Origin: Thiocapsa sp035467215
GTDB taxonomy: Bacteria; Pseudomonadota; Gammaproteobacteria; Chromatiales; Chromatiaceae
Direction: 5' to 3'
Assembly: GCF_035467215.1 (NCBI RefSeq)
Contig: NZ_DATITZ010000250.1
Span: 1-20,252, forward strand
DNA: 20,252 bases
Part shown: positions 1 to 6,292 of the stretch, in pieces
How positions within the stretch are numbered: position 1 is the stretch's first letter
Layout: each line of letters opens with the position of its first letter
Made by a program: the position numbers and the translations under genes
Notes under the pieces: generated by a model
What the model was told of the DNA's origin: nothing
What the model saw: only the letters and a program-made list of their open reading frames with translations
Databases searched by the model: none

Positions 1-174
1 ACCGCCATCCTCGACCGGCTGCTGCACCACAGCCACGTCGTCACCATCCGTGGGGAGAGCTACCGATTACGCGAGAAGCGCCGTGCCGGCCTGCTCGGGA
101 GCGCGGCGAGCGGCGCGCGCCGGGGCGGCGGGGGCGAGCCCCGGCGAACTGAGGGGAAACGCAGATCCATGTAA
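1..174 (+). CDS. istB: IstB-like IS21 helper ATPase, C-terminal fragment
   Basis: Reading frame 1 is open from the first base to a TAA at 172-174 and gives 57 residues. It starts TAILDRLLHHSHVVTIRGES and continues YRLREKRRAGL, which is the typical C-terminus of IstB-like helper ATPases (ILDRLLHHS, GESYRLREK). IstB is an AAA+ ATPase that assembles on target DNA and recruits the IstA transposase. The Walker motifs lie upstream of the window. The last 25 or so residues are Gly/Arg-rich and run to the stop just before the terminal repeats. This tail may be a variable extension or a read-through end. Identification of the family is firm; whether the element is intact cannot be judged. Confidence 0.7.
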   Translation, partial: TAILDRLLHHSHVVTIRGESYRLREKRRAGLLGSAASGARRGGGGEPRRTEGKRRSM

Positions 175-180
175 CCACGG

Positions 181-225
181 GGGGTCAATTCTTGGTGTCG
201 CCAGGGGGTCAATTCCTGGTGTCGC
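181..225 (+). repeat. IS21-type terminal direct repeats (two copies)
   Basis: Two 21-base copies at 181-201 and 205-225 differ at one base (GGGGTCAATTCTTGGTGTCG against GGGGTCAATTCCTGGTGTCG, each followed by C). Their starts are 24 bases apart, about two helical turns. Such multiple end repeats are the usual binding sites for the IS21 transposase IstA. They lie between the istB stop and the proposed IS terminus at 231. Confidence 0.65.
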
Positions 226-231
226 TTGACA

Positions 232-756
232 GGCCCTCTTACATTTGATCGGGGTAACCCGTCTAGGACTCCCCGGGTCATGCCGGCGCGTTTGCACCCG
301 GTCGGGGGATAAAGCGTTCAGGTTCAATTTCTGCCGACACCGGCGACACGCATGCCCGGTCGAAACTCCAGCGCATCGAGGATCTCGATCCGCTGATCTT
401 AGACTTCCCGTCCCGGCCTCTCGAAGATGCGATTCCAACCGTCGAGTCGGCATCCCGGGAATAGGCGGTGTTCTCGGGATCGACCGCCTGGGCCTCAGCG
501 GAAGATCCACGCGGGACCCGCGAGGAAGAGTAGAAGCACGAGCTAGGGCAATGGCGTGGCTCGTCATGGATTCAAGATCGGTTCGAGGACCCGGGGTGGG
601 GCCGCGCGGATTCCGAGTTCTCCGGGCATCGCTACCTCCACATGATGGCTGCGCCAAATTGCTCGCGCACGTTGCGGAGGAAGGCAAGGCCACGGACCGG
701 AGGACGACAGCGAAAATAAAACTGCCTCGAGCAGTCAAGGCCCCTTTTCTCTCTGC
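232..756. other. Accessory stretch without a recognisable gene
   Basis: About 525 bases flank the IS end. Several open frames exist on both strands (for example plus 245-766 and the minus frame from 837), but their translations are Arg/Pro/Ser-rich, lack family motifs and look like GC-rich chance frames. A short plus-strand phrase around 352-460 (KLQRIEDLDPLILDFPSRPL, then a stop at about 462) has more protein-like composition and may be a gene relic; I cannot name it. The stretch is best read as decayed DNA between the IS21 end and the PIN genes. Confidence 0.4.
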
Positions 757-819
757 GATCAGATAATTATCGCCTTCATCCGGAAGATTGGGCCGCCAGC
801 AAAAGAAAAGGGGATCATC
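757..819 (-). pseudogene. Fragment of a PIN-family toxin gene
   Basis: The minus-strand frame contains DPLFFCWRPNLPDEGDNYLI. The phrase WRPNLPDEGDN.LI followed by ELA is a conserved central block of a PIN-domain toxin group (putative toxin-antitoxin toxin component, COG1569-like). Here the similarity stops right after LI: the expected ELAVAGGA...VT block and C-terminus are missing, and the frame continues into unrelated residues. Upstream, the frame runs into the 3' end of the intact VapC gene. I read this as a remnant of a second PIN gene, truncated on both sides. The identification rests on about 20 residues only. Confidence 0.45.
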
Positions 820-1228
820 CGAACGGGCACTCGACACGCAGGCCGGGGATCTGTTTGAAGTCGTCCCGATTGCTGGTCAGTACCGCAAACCCATGGGCAA
901 TGCCCGTCGCGGCGATCTGCAGATCATGAACGCGGCCCTTCATCTGGCCGCGCGGTCGCAGGAAATGGGCATACAGTTCCGCGTAGACCCTCGCGACCGC
1001 CTCCGTGAAGTCCAGCACAGGCATGCTCCCGATCAGTCCCTCGACGAAGGCCGCGCGTTGCACACGCTGGGTCGGAGTGGCTGCCAAATGGACCCCGGCC
1101 AAGAGTTCCGAGACGGTGATGGCGGCGATGTACCCTTCGCCGTAGTGCGCAAAATCCGCCAGGTGCTCCAGCGCGAAGCGCCCGTTCTGCGCATCGATGA
1201 AAACATGGGTATCGATCACGAGTCCCAT
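815..1228 (-). CDS. vapC: PIN-domain ribonuclease toxin (VapC type)
   Basis: The product is 137 aa, the usual VapC length. The acidic residues expected for the Mg-dependent PIN nuclease site are visible: D6 in LVIDTHVFID, E41 in VSELLAG, D102 in RVHDLQIAA and D122/D123 in LTSNRDDF. VapC toxins cleave tRNA or rRNA when not held by their antitoxin; the target here cannot be read from sequence. The start overlaps the end of the antitoxin gene by 13 bases, so the two are translationally coupled with the antitoxin first, as is usual. All catalytic positions are kept, so the toxin is probably active. Confidence 0.85.
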   Translation of the reverse strand: MGLVIDTHVFIDAQNGRFALEHLADFAHYGEGYIAAITVSELLAGVHLAATPTQRVQRAAFVEGLIGSMPVLDFTEAVARVYAELYAHFLRPRGQMKGRVHDLQIAATGIAHGFAVLTSNRDDFKQIPGLRVECPFG

Positions 1229-1500
1229 GGCGTGCCCGGAAGATCTCCCGCCCGGCGGATGAGTGCCAGATCGTCAGCCATGGCTCGGTCGTCCGCATCC
1301 AGCTTGGGCAGGGATGCCAGCAACTCGCCGAGTCGGGAAATGGGGTAGCCGGCCTTCGCCGGCGGACTCAGCTCGGCGACCGTCTGACTGCCCTTGGTGA
1401 TGGCCAGCTTTCGGCCCGTCAGCCGCACCCGGTCGATCACGACCGAGAGATTACGCACCAGCTCTGTCGTCGTGACATTTTCCTTGAGGTCGAATCGCAT
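1216..1500 (-). CDS. Phd/YefM-type antitoxin
   Basis: The product is 94 aa. The N-terminal part (residues 1-45: TTTELVRNLSVVIDRVRLTG, then KLAITKGSQTVAEL) has the Phd/YefM fold pattern: a DNA-binding dimer domain with the short strand that ends in a 'xVAxLxP' type motif. The C-terminal half (about 50-94) is charged and helical, as expected for the part that wraps around a PIN toxin. The gene is first in the operon with the VapC gene and would repress its own promoter. The start codon ATG at 1500 follows a weak ribosome site. A sigma70-like promoter lies about 50-75 bases upstream. Confidence 0.75.
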   Translation of the reverse strand: MRFDLKENVTTTELVRNLSVVIDRVRLTGRKLAITKGSQTVAELSPPAKAGYPISRLGELLASLPKLDADDRAMADDLALIRRAGDLPGTPWDS

Positions 1501-1548
1501 ATTGCCGCCGGGGCCGGATCAGGCCGTTAGGGTTCGTGGAAAATATGC

Positions 1549-1577
1549 ATTATGCGAAGAGTATGTATTCTAAGCAA
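1549..1577 (-). promoter_or_regulatory. Sigma70-like promoter and likely operator of the toxin-antitoxin operon
   Basis: On the minus strand TTGCTT (1577-1572) is followed after exactly 17 bases by CATAAT (1554-1549), a good -35/-10 pair, about 50 bases before the antitoxin ATG. Two near-identical octamers on the plus strand, TATGCATT (1544-1551) and TATGTATT (1562-1569), start 18 bases apart and overlap the -10 and spacer. This is where an autoregulatory antitoxin would be expected to bind. The operator assignment is inference. Confidence 0.5.
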
Positions 1578-1754
1578 GGCTACTCGCTGAAGATCGCCGC
1601 CCGTTCGGCGGCCTATTTCAGCGTCCGCGCATTGAGGCTCCAGGAGTGCCTCGCCAGGTGTGAGCAGCATTGCCGGCGACCGGCCCAGGCTTGCCCAACC
1701 ACCGGACCGGCCAGATGCTGTTACCCGACACCCGAGACTCGGAGACAGCATTCC

Positions 1755-2162
1755 ATGCGCGAAACCATCCGACTGACGACTCGCCGCGACCAGGAACTGG
1801 TCGACATCACCGCCGAAGTGTATGCCGTGGTGGCGCGCAGCGGGATCCACAACGGCATCGTCCACGTCTACGCCCAGGGCGCCACGGCCGCGATCATGAT
1901 CCAGGAGAACTGGGATGAGAGCGTTCAGGAGGACGTCATCGACTTCCTTTCGAAGCAGATTCCGAAAGGTGTCTGGCGCCACGACGCCCAAGACGGCAAC
2001 GGCGATGCTCACCTCAAGGCAGGCCTGGTCGGACCCTCCGAGACAGTCCCCTTGATCGACGGCGAGCTCGGCTTGTCGCGTTGGCAGAATCTCTTCTTCT
2101 GCGAGTTCGACGGTCCACGTGCGGATCGGCGCATCGTGGTGACCGTGCTGGCCGATACGTGA
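1755..2162 (+). CDS. yjbQ: YjbQ/UPF0047 family protein, secondary thiamine-phosphate synthase type
   Basis: The product is 135 aa from ATG at 1755, preceded by GGAGAC. A longer upstream frame exists, but its added residues (Cys/Arg/Pro-rich) are not part of the family. Family blocks seen: GATAAIMIQENWDESVQEDV, then GNGDAHLKAGLVGPS, GELGLSRWQNLFFCEFDGPR and the C-terminal RRIVVTVLAD. These match the small trimeric YjbQ proteins. In E. coli YjbQ can join thiazole phosphate with the pyrimidine pyrophosphate when ThiE is missing; the physiological role in most species is unclear. It stands alone on the plus strand, divergent from the antitoxin. thiS and thiG lie about 3 kb downstream on the other strand. 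Confidence 0.85.
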   Translation: MRETIRLTTRRDQELVDITAEVYAVVARSGIHNGIVHVYAQGATAAIMIQENWDESVQEDVIDFLSKQIPKGVWRHDAQDGNGDAHLKAGLVGPSETVPLIDGELGLSRWQNLFFCEFDGPRADRRIVVTVLADT

Positions 2163-2698
2163 GGCGATGCCCCACCACCGGCTCGCACGACGCAATGATC
2201 GGGAGGCTGCGATGAGGCGTTGCTTGGTGGCGTCGGTCGCGGTTCCCTGCGGCGCGATCGCCGCCGTACCGCCGACCCGCCGGTCGCACGGATGCATCGC
2301 ACCGCGCGTGCCCTCTACTCCGGCTGCGCCGCGGCCATCCGCTCTACCAGAACGAGTGCCTCGGCCCGTTTAGAGGCGCGGGGTCTTGCTATCCTGCATT
2401 TTTTGGCCGAACTAACTCCATGGCCAGACCACTCCGAATCGAGCAGGCGGGCGTACCACATCAACTCAGGAACAGGAGGCTTGTGGCCATCCTCGCGTCA
2501 TGTCTCGCCTCTGTCGACTAAGGACATCGATCGCGAGGTCGGCGTAGGGATACCGCGACCAACTGGACATGAAGGCTTGCTTCTCTATCCGCCTACCAGC
2601 GCCGGCGCAGAGTTCGGCGAGCTGCGCTGCGGTTGTCCCTCCGGGTCCGCCATGTGAGCCCGAGCAGGCTTGCCGATAGGACGAGGAAATAGCTTCCA
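2163..2698. other. Gene-poor stretch containing a transposase relic
   Basis: About 540 bases lie between yjbQ and the permease gene. A frame starting at 2212 (GGGAGG ribosome-like site, MRRCLVASVAVPCGAIAAVP) resembles a signal peptide, but it runs to a stop at about 2373 with no recognisable mature protein. The RAYT relic is at 2420-2499. The segment 2500-2698 has open frames on both strands with no motif I recognise. No convincing terminator for the permease gene was seen. Confidence 0.4.
2420..2499 (+). pseudogene. N-terminal relic of a REP-associated tyrosine transposase (RAYT / TnpA-REP)
   Basis: From ATG at 2420 the frame reads MARPLRIEQAG. One frame over, from 2451, it reads AYHINS, and then back in the first frame RNRRLVAILAS. 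RAYT proteins typically begin MARPLRIE.xGAxYHVTxRGNxRxxIF. The match needs two compensating frame changes within about 20 bases, and the catalytic HUH and tyrosine blocks are absent afterwards. This is therefore a decayed 5' end. RAYTs mobilise REP-type palindromes, which is of interest because this window carries short intergenic palindromes. The call rests on a short but characteristic N-terminus. Confidence 0.45.
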
Positions 2699-3508
2699 TC
2701 AACTCGACCGGTTCGCCGCAGCGAGCCGGTCCAGGCGCAGTCGCTGGCGGTCGTCGAACAGACGGCGCGAACCGATCCAGACGGCGGCCATCGAGCCGAG
2801 CCCGGTGCCGGCGGCGATGAGGAACATGATGAGGAGCTGGTATTTGGCGGCTTCCATCGGCGGGCTGCCGGCGAGGATCTGGCCGGTCATCATGCCGGGG
2901 AGGCTGACCAGGCCGGCGGTGGCCATGGCGTTGATGATGGGGATGAGGCCGGAGCGTAGGGCATCGCGACGCACCTCCTCGATCGCGTCGTCCCAGGTGC
3001 CGCCGGCGAGCAGGCGTGCCTCGATGCGTCCGCGTGCATCCCAGGCCTGGCGGGTCAGGCTGTCGAGCGCGATGGCGATCCCGCTCATGGTGTTGCCGAG
3101 CATCATGCCGAGCAGCGGGATCAGATACTGCGGCTGATACCAGGGTTCGACCCCGATGATGACCGTCAGGGCGAGTAGGGTGACGGTGAAGGCGGACAGG
3201 AACATCGAGAGCGCGCCGATCCCGTAACCCCAGATGCCCCGGTACCGTCGCTTCTGTCGCTGCATCACTTCGTATCCGGCGACCGAGAGCATCACCAGGG
3301 CCATCAGTCCGATCAACGGCAGACTGGTCTGGGCGAAGAGCACCTTCAGCACCAGCCCGACAAGCATGAGCTGGACCGTGCTGCGTGCGGCCGAGATCAG
3401 GACGCGCCGCTCGATCCCGAGGCGCAGTCGCCAAGACATGCCGGCGAGCAAAAGGACCAGGATGGAGGCCAGTCCCAGATCGAAAGGGCTGAGATGGATG
3501 AGGGTCAC
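2699..3508 (-). CDS. fetB: FetB/UPF0014-type ABC transporter permease
   Basis: The product is 269 aa, the usual size for FetB (YbbM) proteins, with about seven hydrophobic segments. Family blocks: LLGMMLGNTMSGIAIALD, WDDAIEEVRRDALRSGLIPI, LVSLPGMMTGQILAGSPP and AAKYQLLIMFLIAAGTGLGS. In E. coli FetAB exports iron and protects against oxidative stress; related proteins in other species are poorly studied, so the substrate here is inferred. The start is GTG at 3508, overlapping the stop of the ATPase gene by four bases (GTGA), which signals translational coupling. A much longer open frame upstream is only the antisense of the ATPase gene. Confidence 0.85.
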   Translation of the reverse strand: MTLIHLSPFDLGLASILVLLLAGMSWRLRLGIERRVLISAARSTVQLMLVGLVLKVLFAQTSLPLIGLMALVMLSVAGYEVMQRQKRRYRGIWGYGIGALSMFLSAFTVTLLALTVIIGVEPWYQPQYLIPLLGMMLGNTMSGIAIALDSLTRQAWDARGRIEARLLAGGTWDDAIEEVRRDALRSGLIPIINAMATAGLVSLPGMMTGQILAGSPPMEAAKYQLLIMFLIAAGTGLGSMAAVWIGSRRLFDDRQRLRLDRLAAANRSS

Positions 3509-4224
3509 GCTTCGGGCTCCAGACGCTCGTTGCGGATGACCAGCGAGCGCCCGCCAATCCGGCGGCGTTGCTCCGGATCGTGACTCACCCAGAGGACCGC
3601 CGCGCCCTGCGTCTTGCGATAGGTCTCCACGACCGCCTCCACGCGTGCGCCGTTGCTCGGATCCAGGTTGGCGGTGGCCTCGTCGAGCAGCAGCGCCTCG
3701 GGTGTCTGTGCGAGCAGGCGCACCAGCGCCAGACGTTGACGCTCGCCGGTGGAGAGTCGAGTCACCGACCAGCCGAGGACGTCGCGTGCGAAGCCGAGGC
3801 GGTCCAGCCAGTCCGTGATGGTTGAGGGGTCCGGCAGGGCAGGGTGATTCGAGACGCGAACGGGTGCGCGGCGAAAGGGTTTGGACAGACGCAGGATTGC
3901 CGGAGGAAGCGGCGACGTAGGCTGATCTGCATGCGCGGTTCGGATGCCCGGCAGATGCTCGCCGACGCTCTCCGCCCACCAGAAGGCCTCCGCAGGGAGA
4001 AGACCGACCCGCCGACGCCAGTGCGCGGGAGCGATGCGCGAGCGCGGCTCCTCGCCGAGCCAGACCTCGCCTTCGTGCGGATCCAGGTCGGCGACGGCGC
4101 GCAGCAGGAGGCTCTTGCCCGAGCCGGACGGGCCCGATACGAAGACCAGCTCGCCCGCAGCGACCGCGAGATCGAGCGGCCCGAGTGCGCGCGATCGGAT
4201 CCCGTCGAGTCTGAGTCCGGACAT
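3505..4224 (-). CDS. fetA: FetA-type ABC transporter ATPase with an internal insertion
   Basis: The product is 239 aa. Walker A GPSGSGKS (31-38), signature LSTGERQRLAL (157-167), Walker B LLLDEAT (178-184), the D-loop and the H-loop VSHD (H215) are all present. The Q-loop region reads LLPAEAFWW, as in the bacterial FetA/YbbL subgroup. The gene lies 13 bases after trmB and overlaps the permease gene, so it forms a transporter pair. Odd: residues about 93-136, between the helical subdomain and the signature, are an Arg/Pro/Ser-rich stretch (LRLSKPFRRAPVRVSNHPAL) absent from the relatives I know, which are about 200-220 aa. The protein may still work because all catalytic motifs are intact. Confidence 0.85.
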   Translation of the reverse strand: MSGLRLDGIRSRALGPLDLAVAAGELVFVSGPSGSGKSLLLRAVADLDPHEGEVWLGEEPRSRIAPAHWRRRVGLLPAEAFWWAESVGEHLPGIRTAHADQPTSPLPPAILRLSKPFRRAPVRVSNHPALPDPSTITDWLDRLGFARDVLGWSVTRLSTGERQRLALVRLLAQTPEALLLDEATANLDPSNGARVEAVVETYRKTQGAAVLWVSHDPEQRRRIGGRSLVIRNERLEPEA

Positions 4225-4237
4225 CGGAGCCTCGGTC

Positions 4238-4939
4238 TCAGCGCCGGCGAAACATCAGGTCGCGAACCCGATGGCCGAGACGCTCGCCGCGTTGCTCGAA
4301 GCGGGTGAGCGGACGTGTCTCAGGGCGGGGCGAGAAGCTGCCGGCTCCGGCGAGATTCTCGAAGCTCTCCGAAGACGCCTCCAGGGTCTCCAGCATCTGC
4401 TCGGCATAAGGCTCCCAATCTGTCGCCGCGTGAAAGACGCCGCCCGAGCGGAGCGCGCGCGCGAGCAGCCCGATCAGCTCGGGCGTCAGGATGCGACGCT
4501 TGTGATGACGGCGTTTCGGCCAGGGATCGGGGAAGAAAAGCTGAACGCGGTCCAAGCTGCCGGGCATGATGCCTCGGGCGAGCACCTCGACCGCGTCGTG
4601 CCGCATCAGTCTCAGATTGGTCAGCCCGCGCCGCTCGATCTCGAGCAGCAGGTGCCCGACACCCGGGCGATGCACCTCGATCCCCAGCCAATTGCGCTGC
4701 GGATCCTGCTCGGCCATCTCGGCGAGCGAATCGCCGTTGCCGAACCCGATCTCGAGGACGACGGGGTGCGCGTTGCCGAAGAGCCCCGCGAGGTCGATTG
4801 GCGTGTCTGGCGTCCAATCCACGCCGTAGAGCGGCCGGAGGTCCCTAAAGGCCCGCTCCTGGGCGGAGGTCAAACGACCCTCGCGCAGCACGAAGCTCCG
4901 GACGGGTCGCAGGAATTTTGGCGTAGTCTCGGCCGTCAT
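4238..4939 (-). CDS. trmB: tRNA (guanine-N7-)-methyltransferase TrmB
   Basis: TrmB makes m7G46 in the variable loop of many tRNAs using S-adenosylmethionine. The product is 233 aa from ATG at 4939, which follows AAGGACCTC; a start 36 bases upstream is open but has no ribosome site. Motifs: the SAM loop EIGFGNG (63-69), GIEVHRPGVGHLL (86-98), RHDAVEVL and the family signature FFPDPWPKRRHHKRR (135-149). The C-terminal TDWEPYAEQML and ETRPLTRFEQRGERLGHRVRD blocks are also typical. It sits downstream of thiG (separated by a repeat-bearing gap of 268 bases) and just before the FetAB-like genes. Confidence 0.95.
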   Translation of the reverse strand: MTAETTPKFLRPVRSFVLREGRLTSAQERAFRDLRPLYGVDWTPDTPIDLAGLFGNAHPVVLEIGFGNGDSLAEMAEQDPQRNWLGIEVHRPGVGHLLLEIERRGLTNLRLMRHDAVEVLARGIMPGSLDRVQLFFPDPWPKRRHHKRRILTPELIGLLARALRSGGVFHAATDWEPYAEQMLETLEASSESFENLAGAGSFSPRPETRPLTRFEQRGERLGHRVRDLMFRRR

Positions 4940-5056
4940 GAGGTCCTTGCAACTGGCCTCTCGGCCGTACATCACGCTACCGCTTTCGCGGTCGGAGCGC
5001 TCCGAGGCGATTTCCGTGTAGAGGCATCCCGAATTCGCATGCCCAGAAGATTCGTC

Positions 5057-5074
5057 GGGCGAATAAATTCGCCC
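5057..5074. repeat. Dispersed palindrome, GGGCGAAT type, copy 1
   Basis: GGGCGAATAAATTCGCCC is a perfect inverted repeat with 8-base arms and a 2-base centre. It lies in the gap between thiG and trmB. A longer copy with the same arms is found at 12854-12875, so this is a dispersed repeat rather than a gene-specific site. Confidence 0.7.
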
Positions 5075-5124
5075 CTACGCGCAGGCGGATCCTTTCCCGG
5101 AAATCACCATTGGATTCAATCATT

Positions 5125-5211
5125 CTGAACCGCGTCCGGCACGAACCTCGCCCGTAGCCTCGGACGCCCGCGCCACACCGACCATCGCATTCCGCTCGAG
5201 ACGCGGTTCAG
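5125..5211. repeat. AACCGCG-type inverted-repeat element, copy 1 (87 bp)
   Basis: CTGAACCGCGTC (5125-5136) is matched by its exact reverse complement GACGCGGTTCAG (5200-5211). The right arm contains the thiG stop codon: read on the minus strand, thiG ends CC-TGA-ACCGCGTC. After the arm, the minus strand reads GAGCGGAATGCG, a block shared with the other copies. No T-run follows, so this is not a classic terminator, although the RNA could fold. See also 11225-11313, 11333-11418 and 12937-12980. Confidence 0.6.
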
Positions 5212-6011
5212 GGTTGGAAGAACAGCCCATCCATCGGCGAGGACGCCGAGGCAAACCGCTTCGGCGCCATGCGCCCGGCAAGGTACGCCTCGCGCCCGGC
5301 CTCGATCCCCTTGCGCATGGCGCTGGCCATCAGGATGGGGTCGCGGGCCGCGGCGATCGCGGTGTTCATCAGTACCCCGTCGCAGCCGAGCTCCATCGCC
5401 ACGGCAGCATCCGATGCCGTGCCGACACCCGCGTCGACCAGGATCGGGACATGGGCGTTCTCGACGATGGTGCGGATGTTGAGCGGGTTGCGGATGCCGA
5501 GCCCCGAGCCGATCGGGGCGGCCAACGGCATGACGGCGATGCAGCCGATCTCTTCGAGCTGTCGGGCGACGATCGGGTCGTCGTTGGTGTAGACCATGAC
5601 CTGGAAGCCGTCCTTGACCAGCTCCTCGGCCGCCTTGAGCGTGGCGATCACGTCCGGGAAGAGTGTCTTCTCGTCGCCCAGGACCTCGAGCTTGACCAGG
5701 GTGTGACCGTCCAACAGCTCGCGCGCCAGTCGGCAGGTGCGCACGGCGGTCTCGACATCGTAGCAGCCTGCGGTATTGGGCAGGATGGTGTAGCGCTCGG
5801 CCGGCAGGATATCGAGGATATTGGGCTCACCCGGGGTTTGGCCGAGGTTGGTGCGCCGCACCGCGACCGTGACGATCTCGGCGCCGCTCGCCTCGATGGC
5901 CCGGGCGGTCTCGGCCATGTCCTTGTATTTGCCGGTGCCGACGAGGAGTCGGGAGCTGTACTCGCGTCCGGCGAGGGTGAATCGATCGGTTGCGGCGGTC
6001 TCGGTGGTCAT
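5208..6011 (-). CDS. thiG: Thiazole synthase ThiG
   Basis: ThiG forms the thiazole phosphate ring of thiamine from deoxyxylulose phosphate, dehydroglycine or its equivalent, and sulfur carried on ThiS thiocarboxylate. The product is 267 aa, near the usual 255-270. Conserved blocks: SRLLVGTGKYK, EIVTVAVRR, ILPNTAGC, VKLEVLGD with the Schiff-base lysine (K107), MPLAAPIGSGLGI, PILVDAGVGTASDAA and GVLMNTAIA. The start at 6011 has no strong ribosome site and is chosen because the next residues match the family. It lies 67 bases after thiS in the same direction. The stop codon lies inside an inverted-repeat element. Confidence 0.95.
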   Translation of the reverse strand: MTTETAATDRFTLAGREYSSRLLVGTGKYKDMAETARAIEASGAEIVTVAVRRTNLGQTPGEPNILDILPAERYTILPNTAGCYDVETAVRTCRLARELLDGHTLVKLEVLGDEKTLFPDVIATLKAAEELVKDGFQVMVYTNDDPIVARQLEEIGCIAVMPLAAPIGSGLGIRNPLNIRTIVENAHVPILVDAGVGTASDAAVAMELGCDGVLMNTAIAAARDPILMASAMRKGIEAGREAYLAGRMAPKRFASASSPMDGLFFQP

Positions 6012-6078
6012 GGGTGTGGTGGCCAAAACGAAAGAAAGATTCAGGATAAAGGATTCGGGGCAGGACGCCCAAGCCGGG

Positions 6079-6279
6079 TCATCCGCCGCCGACGGCGTGG
6101 ATGATCTCGACCTGATCTTGCGGCGCGAGCCGGTGCTCGGAGAAGCGGCTGCGCGGGACCAACTCGGCATTGACCTCGACGGCCAGGCGACGGCTGCCGA
6201 GCTCGAGCTGCTCGATCAGCTCGGCCATGGTGAGTGCGTCCGCAACCTCGGTGGCGGCGCCGTTCAAGATGATCTGCAT
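6079..6279 (-). CDS. thiS: Sulfur carrier protein ThiS
   Basis: The product is 66 aa with the ubiquitin-like pattern of ThiS and the essential C-terminal Gly-Gly (IIHAVGGG then stop). ThiF adenylates the C-terminus, which then carries the sulfur used by ThiG. The ATG at 6279 is preceded by GAGGG. It starts 13 bases after the glgC stop and is followed by thiG, so it may be cotranscribed with glgC. No thiamine riboswitch was seen between glgC and thiS: the gap is far too short. Any such control would have to act elsewhere. Confidence 0.93.
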   Translation of the reverse strand: MQIILNGAATEVADALTMAELIEQLELGSRRLAVEVNAELVPRSRFSEHRLAPQDQVEIIHAVGGG

Positions 6280-6292
6280 TCGGACGAGGCCC

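Larger units (their letters stand above)
1..231 (+). mobile_element. Right end of an IS21-family insertion sequence (truncated by window edge)
   Basis: Seen: a partial IstB-like reading frame ending at 174, then two near-identical 21-base direct repeats, ending in TGACA at 231. Known: IS21-family elements carry istA and istB and have multiple short repeats at their ends, with termini of the TG...CA type. The element boundary is therefore placed at 231. The left end and istA lie outside the window, so target duplication and completeness cannot be checked. Sequence to the right changes character: no gene is recognisable until the PIN fragment. Confidence 0.65.

Noticed and set aside
245..766. 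173-residue plus-strand open frame after the IS21 end
   Set aside because: Arg-rich composition, no motif, and it overlaps a recognisable minus-strand PIN fragment; probably chance.
2466..3557. 363-residue minus-strand open frame over the permease gene
   Set aside because: It is a shifted frame of fetB, Arg/Pro/His-rich with no motifs; the true frame ends at 2699 with clear FetB blocks.
4940..4975. Earlier start for trmB at 4975
   Set aside because: No ribosome site there, whereas the ATG at 4939 follows AAGGACC and gives the family-typical length.
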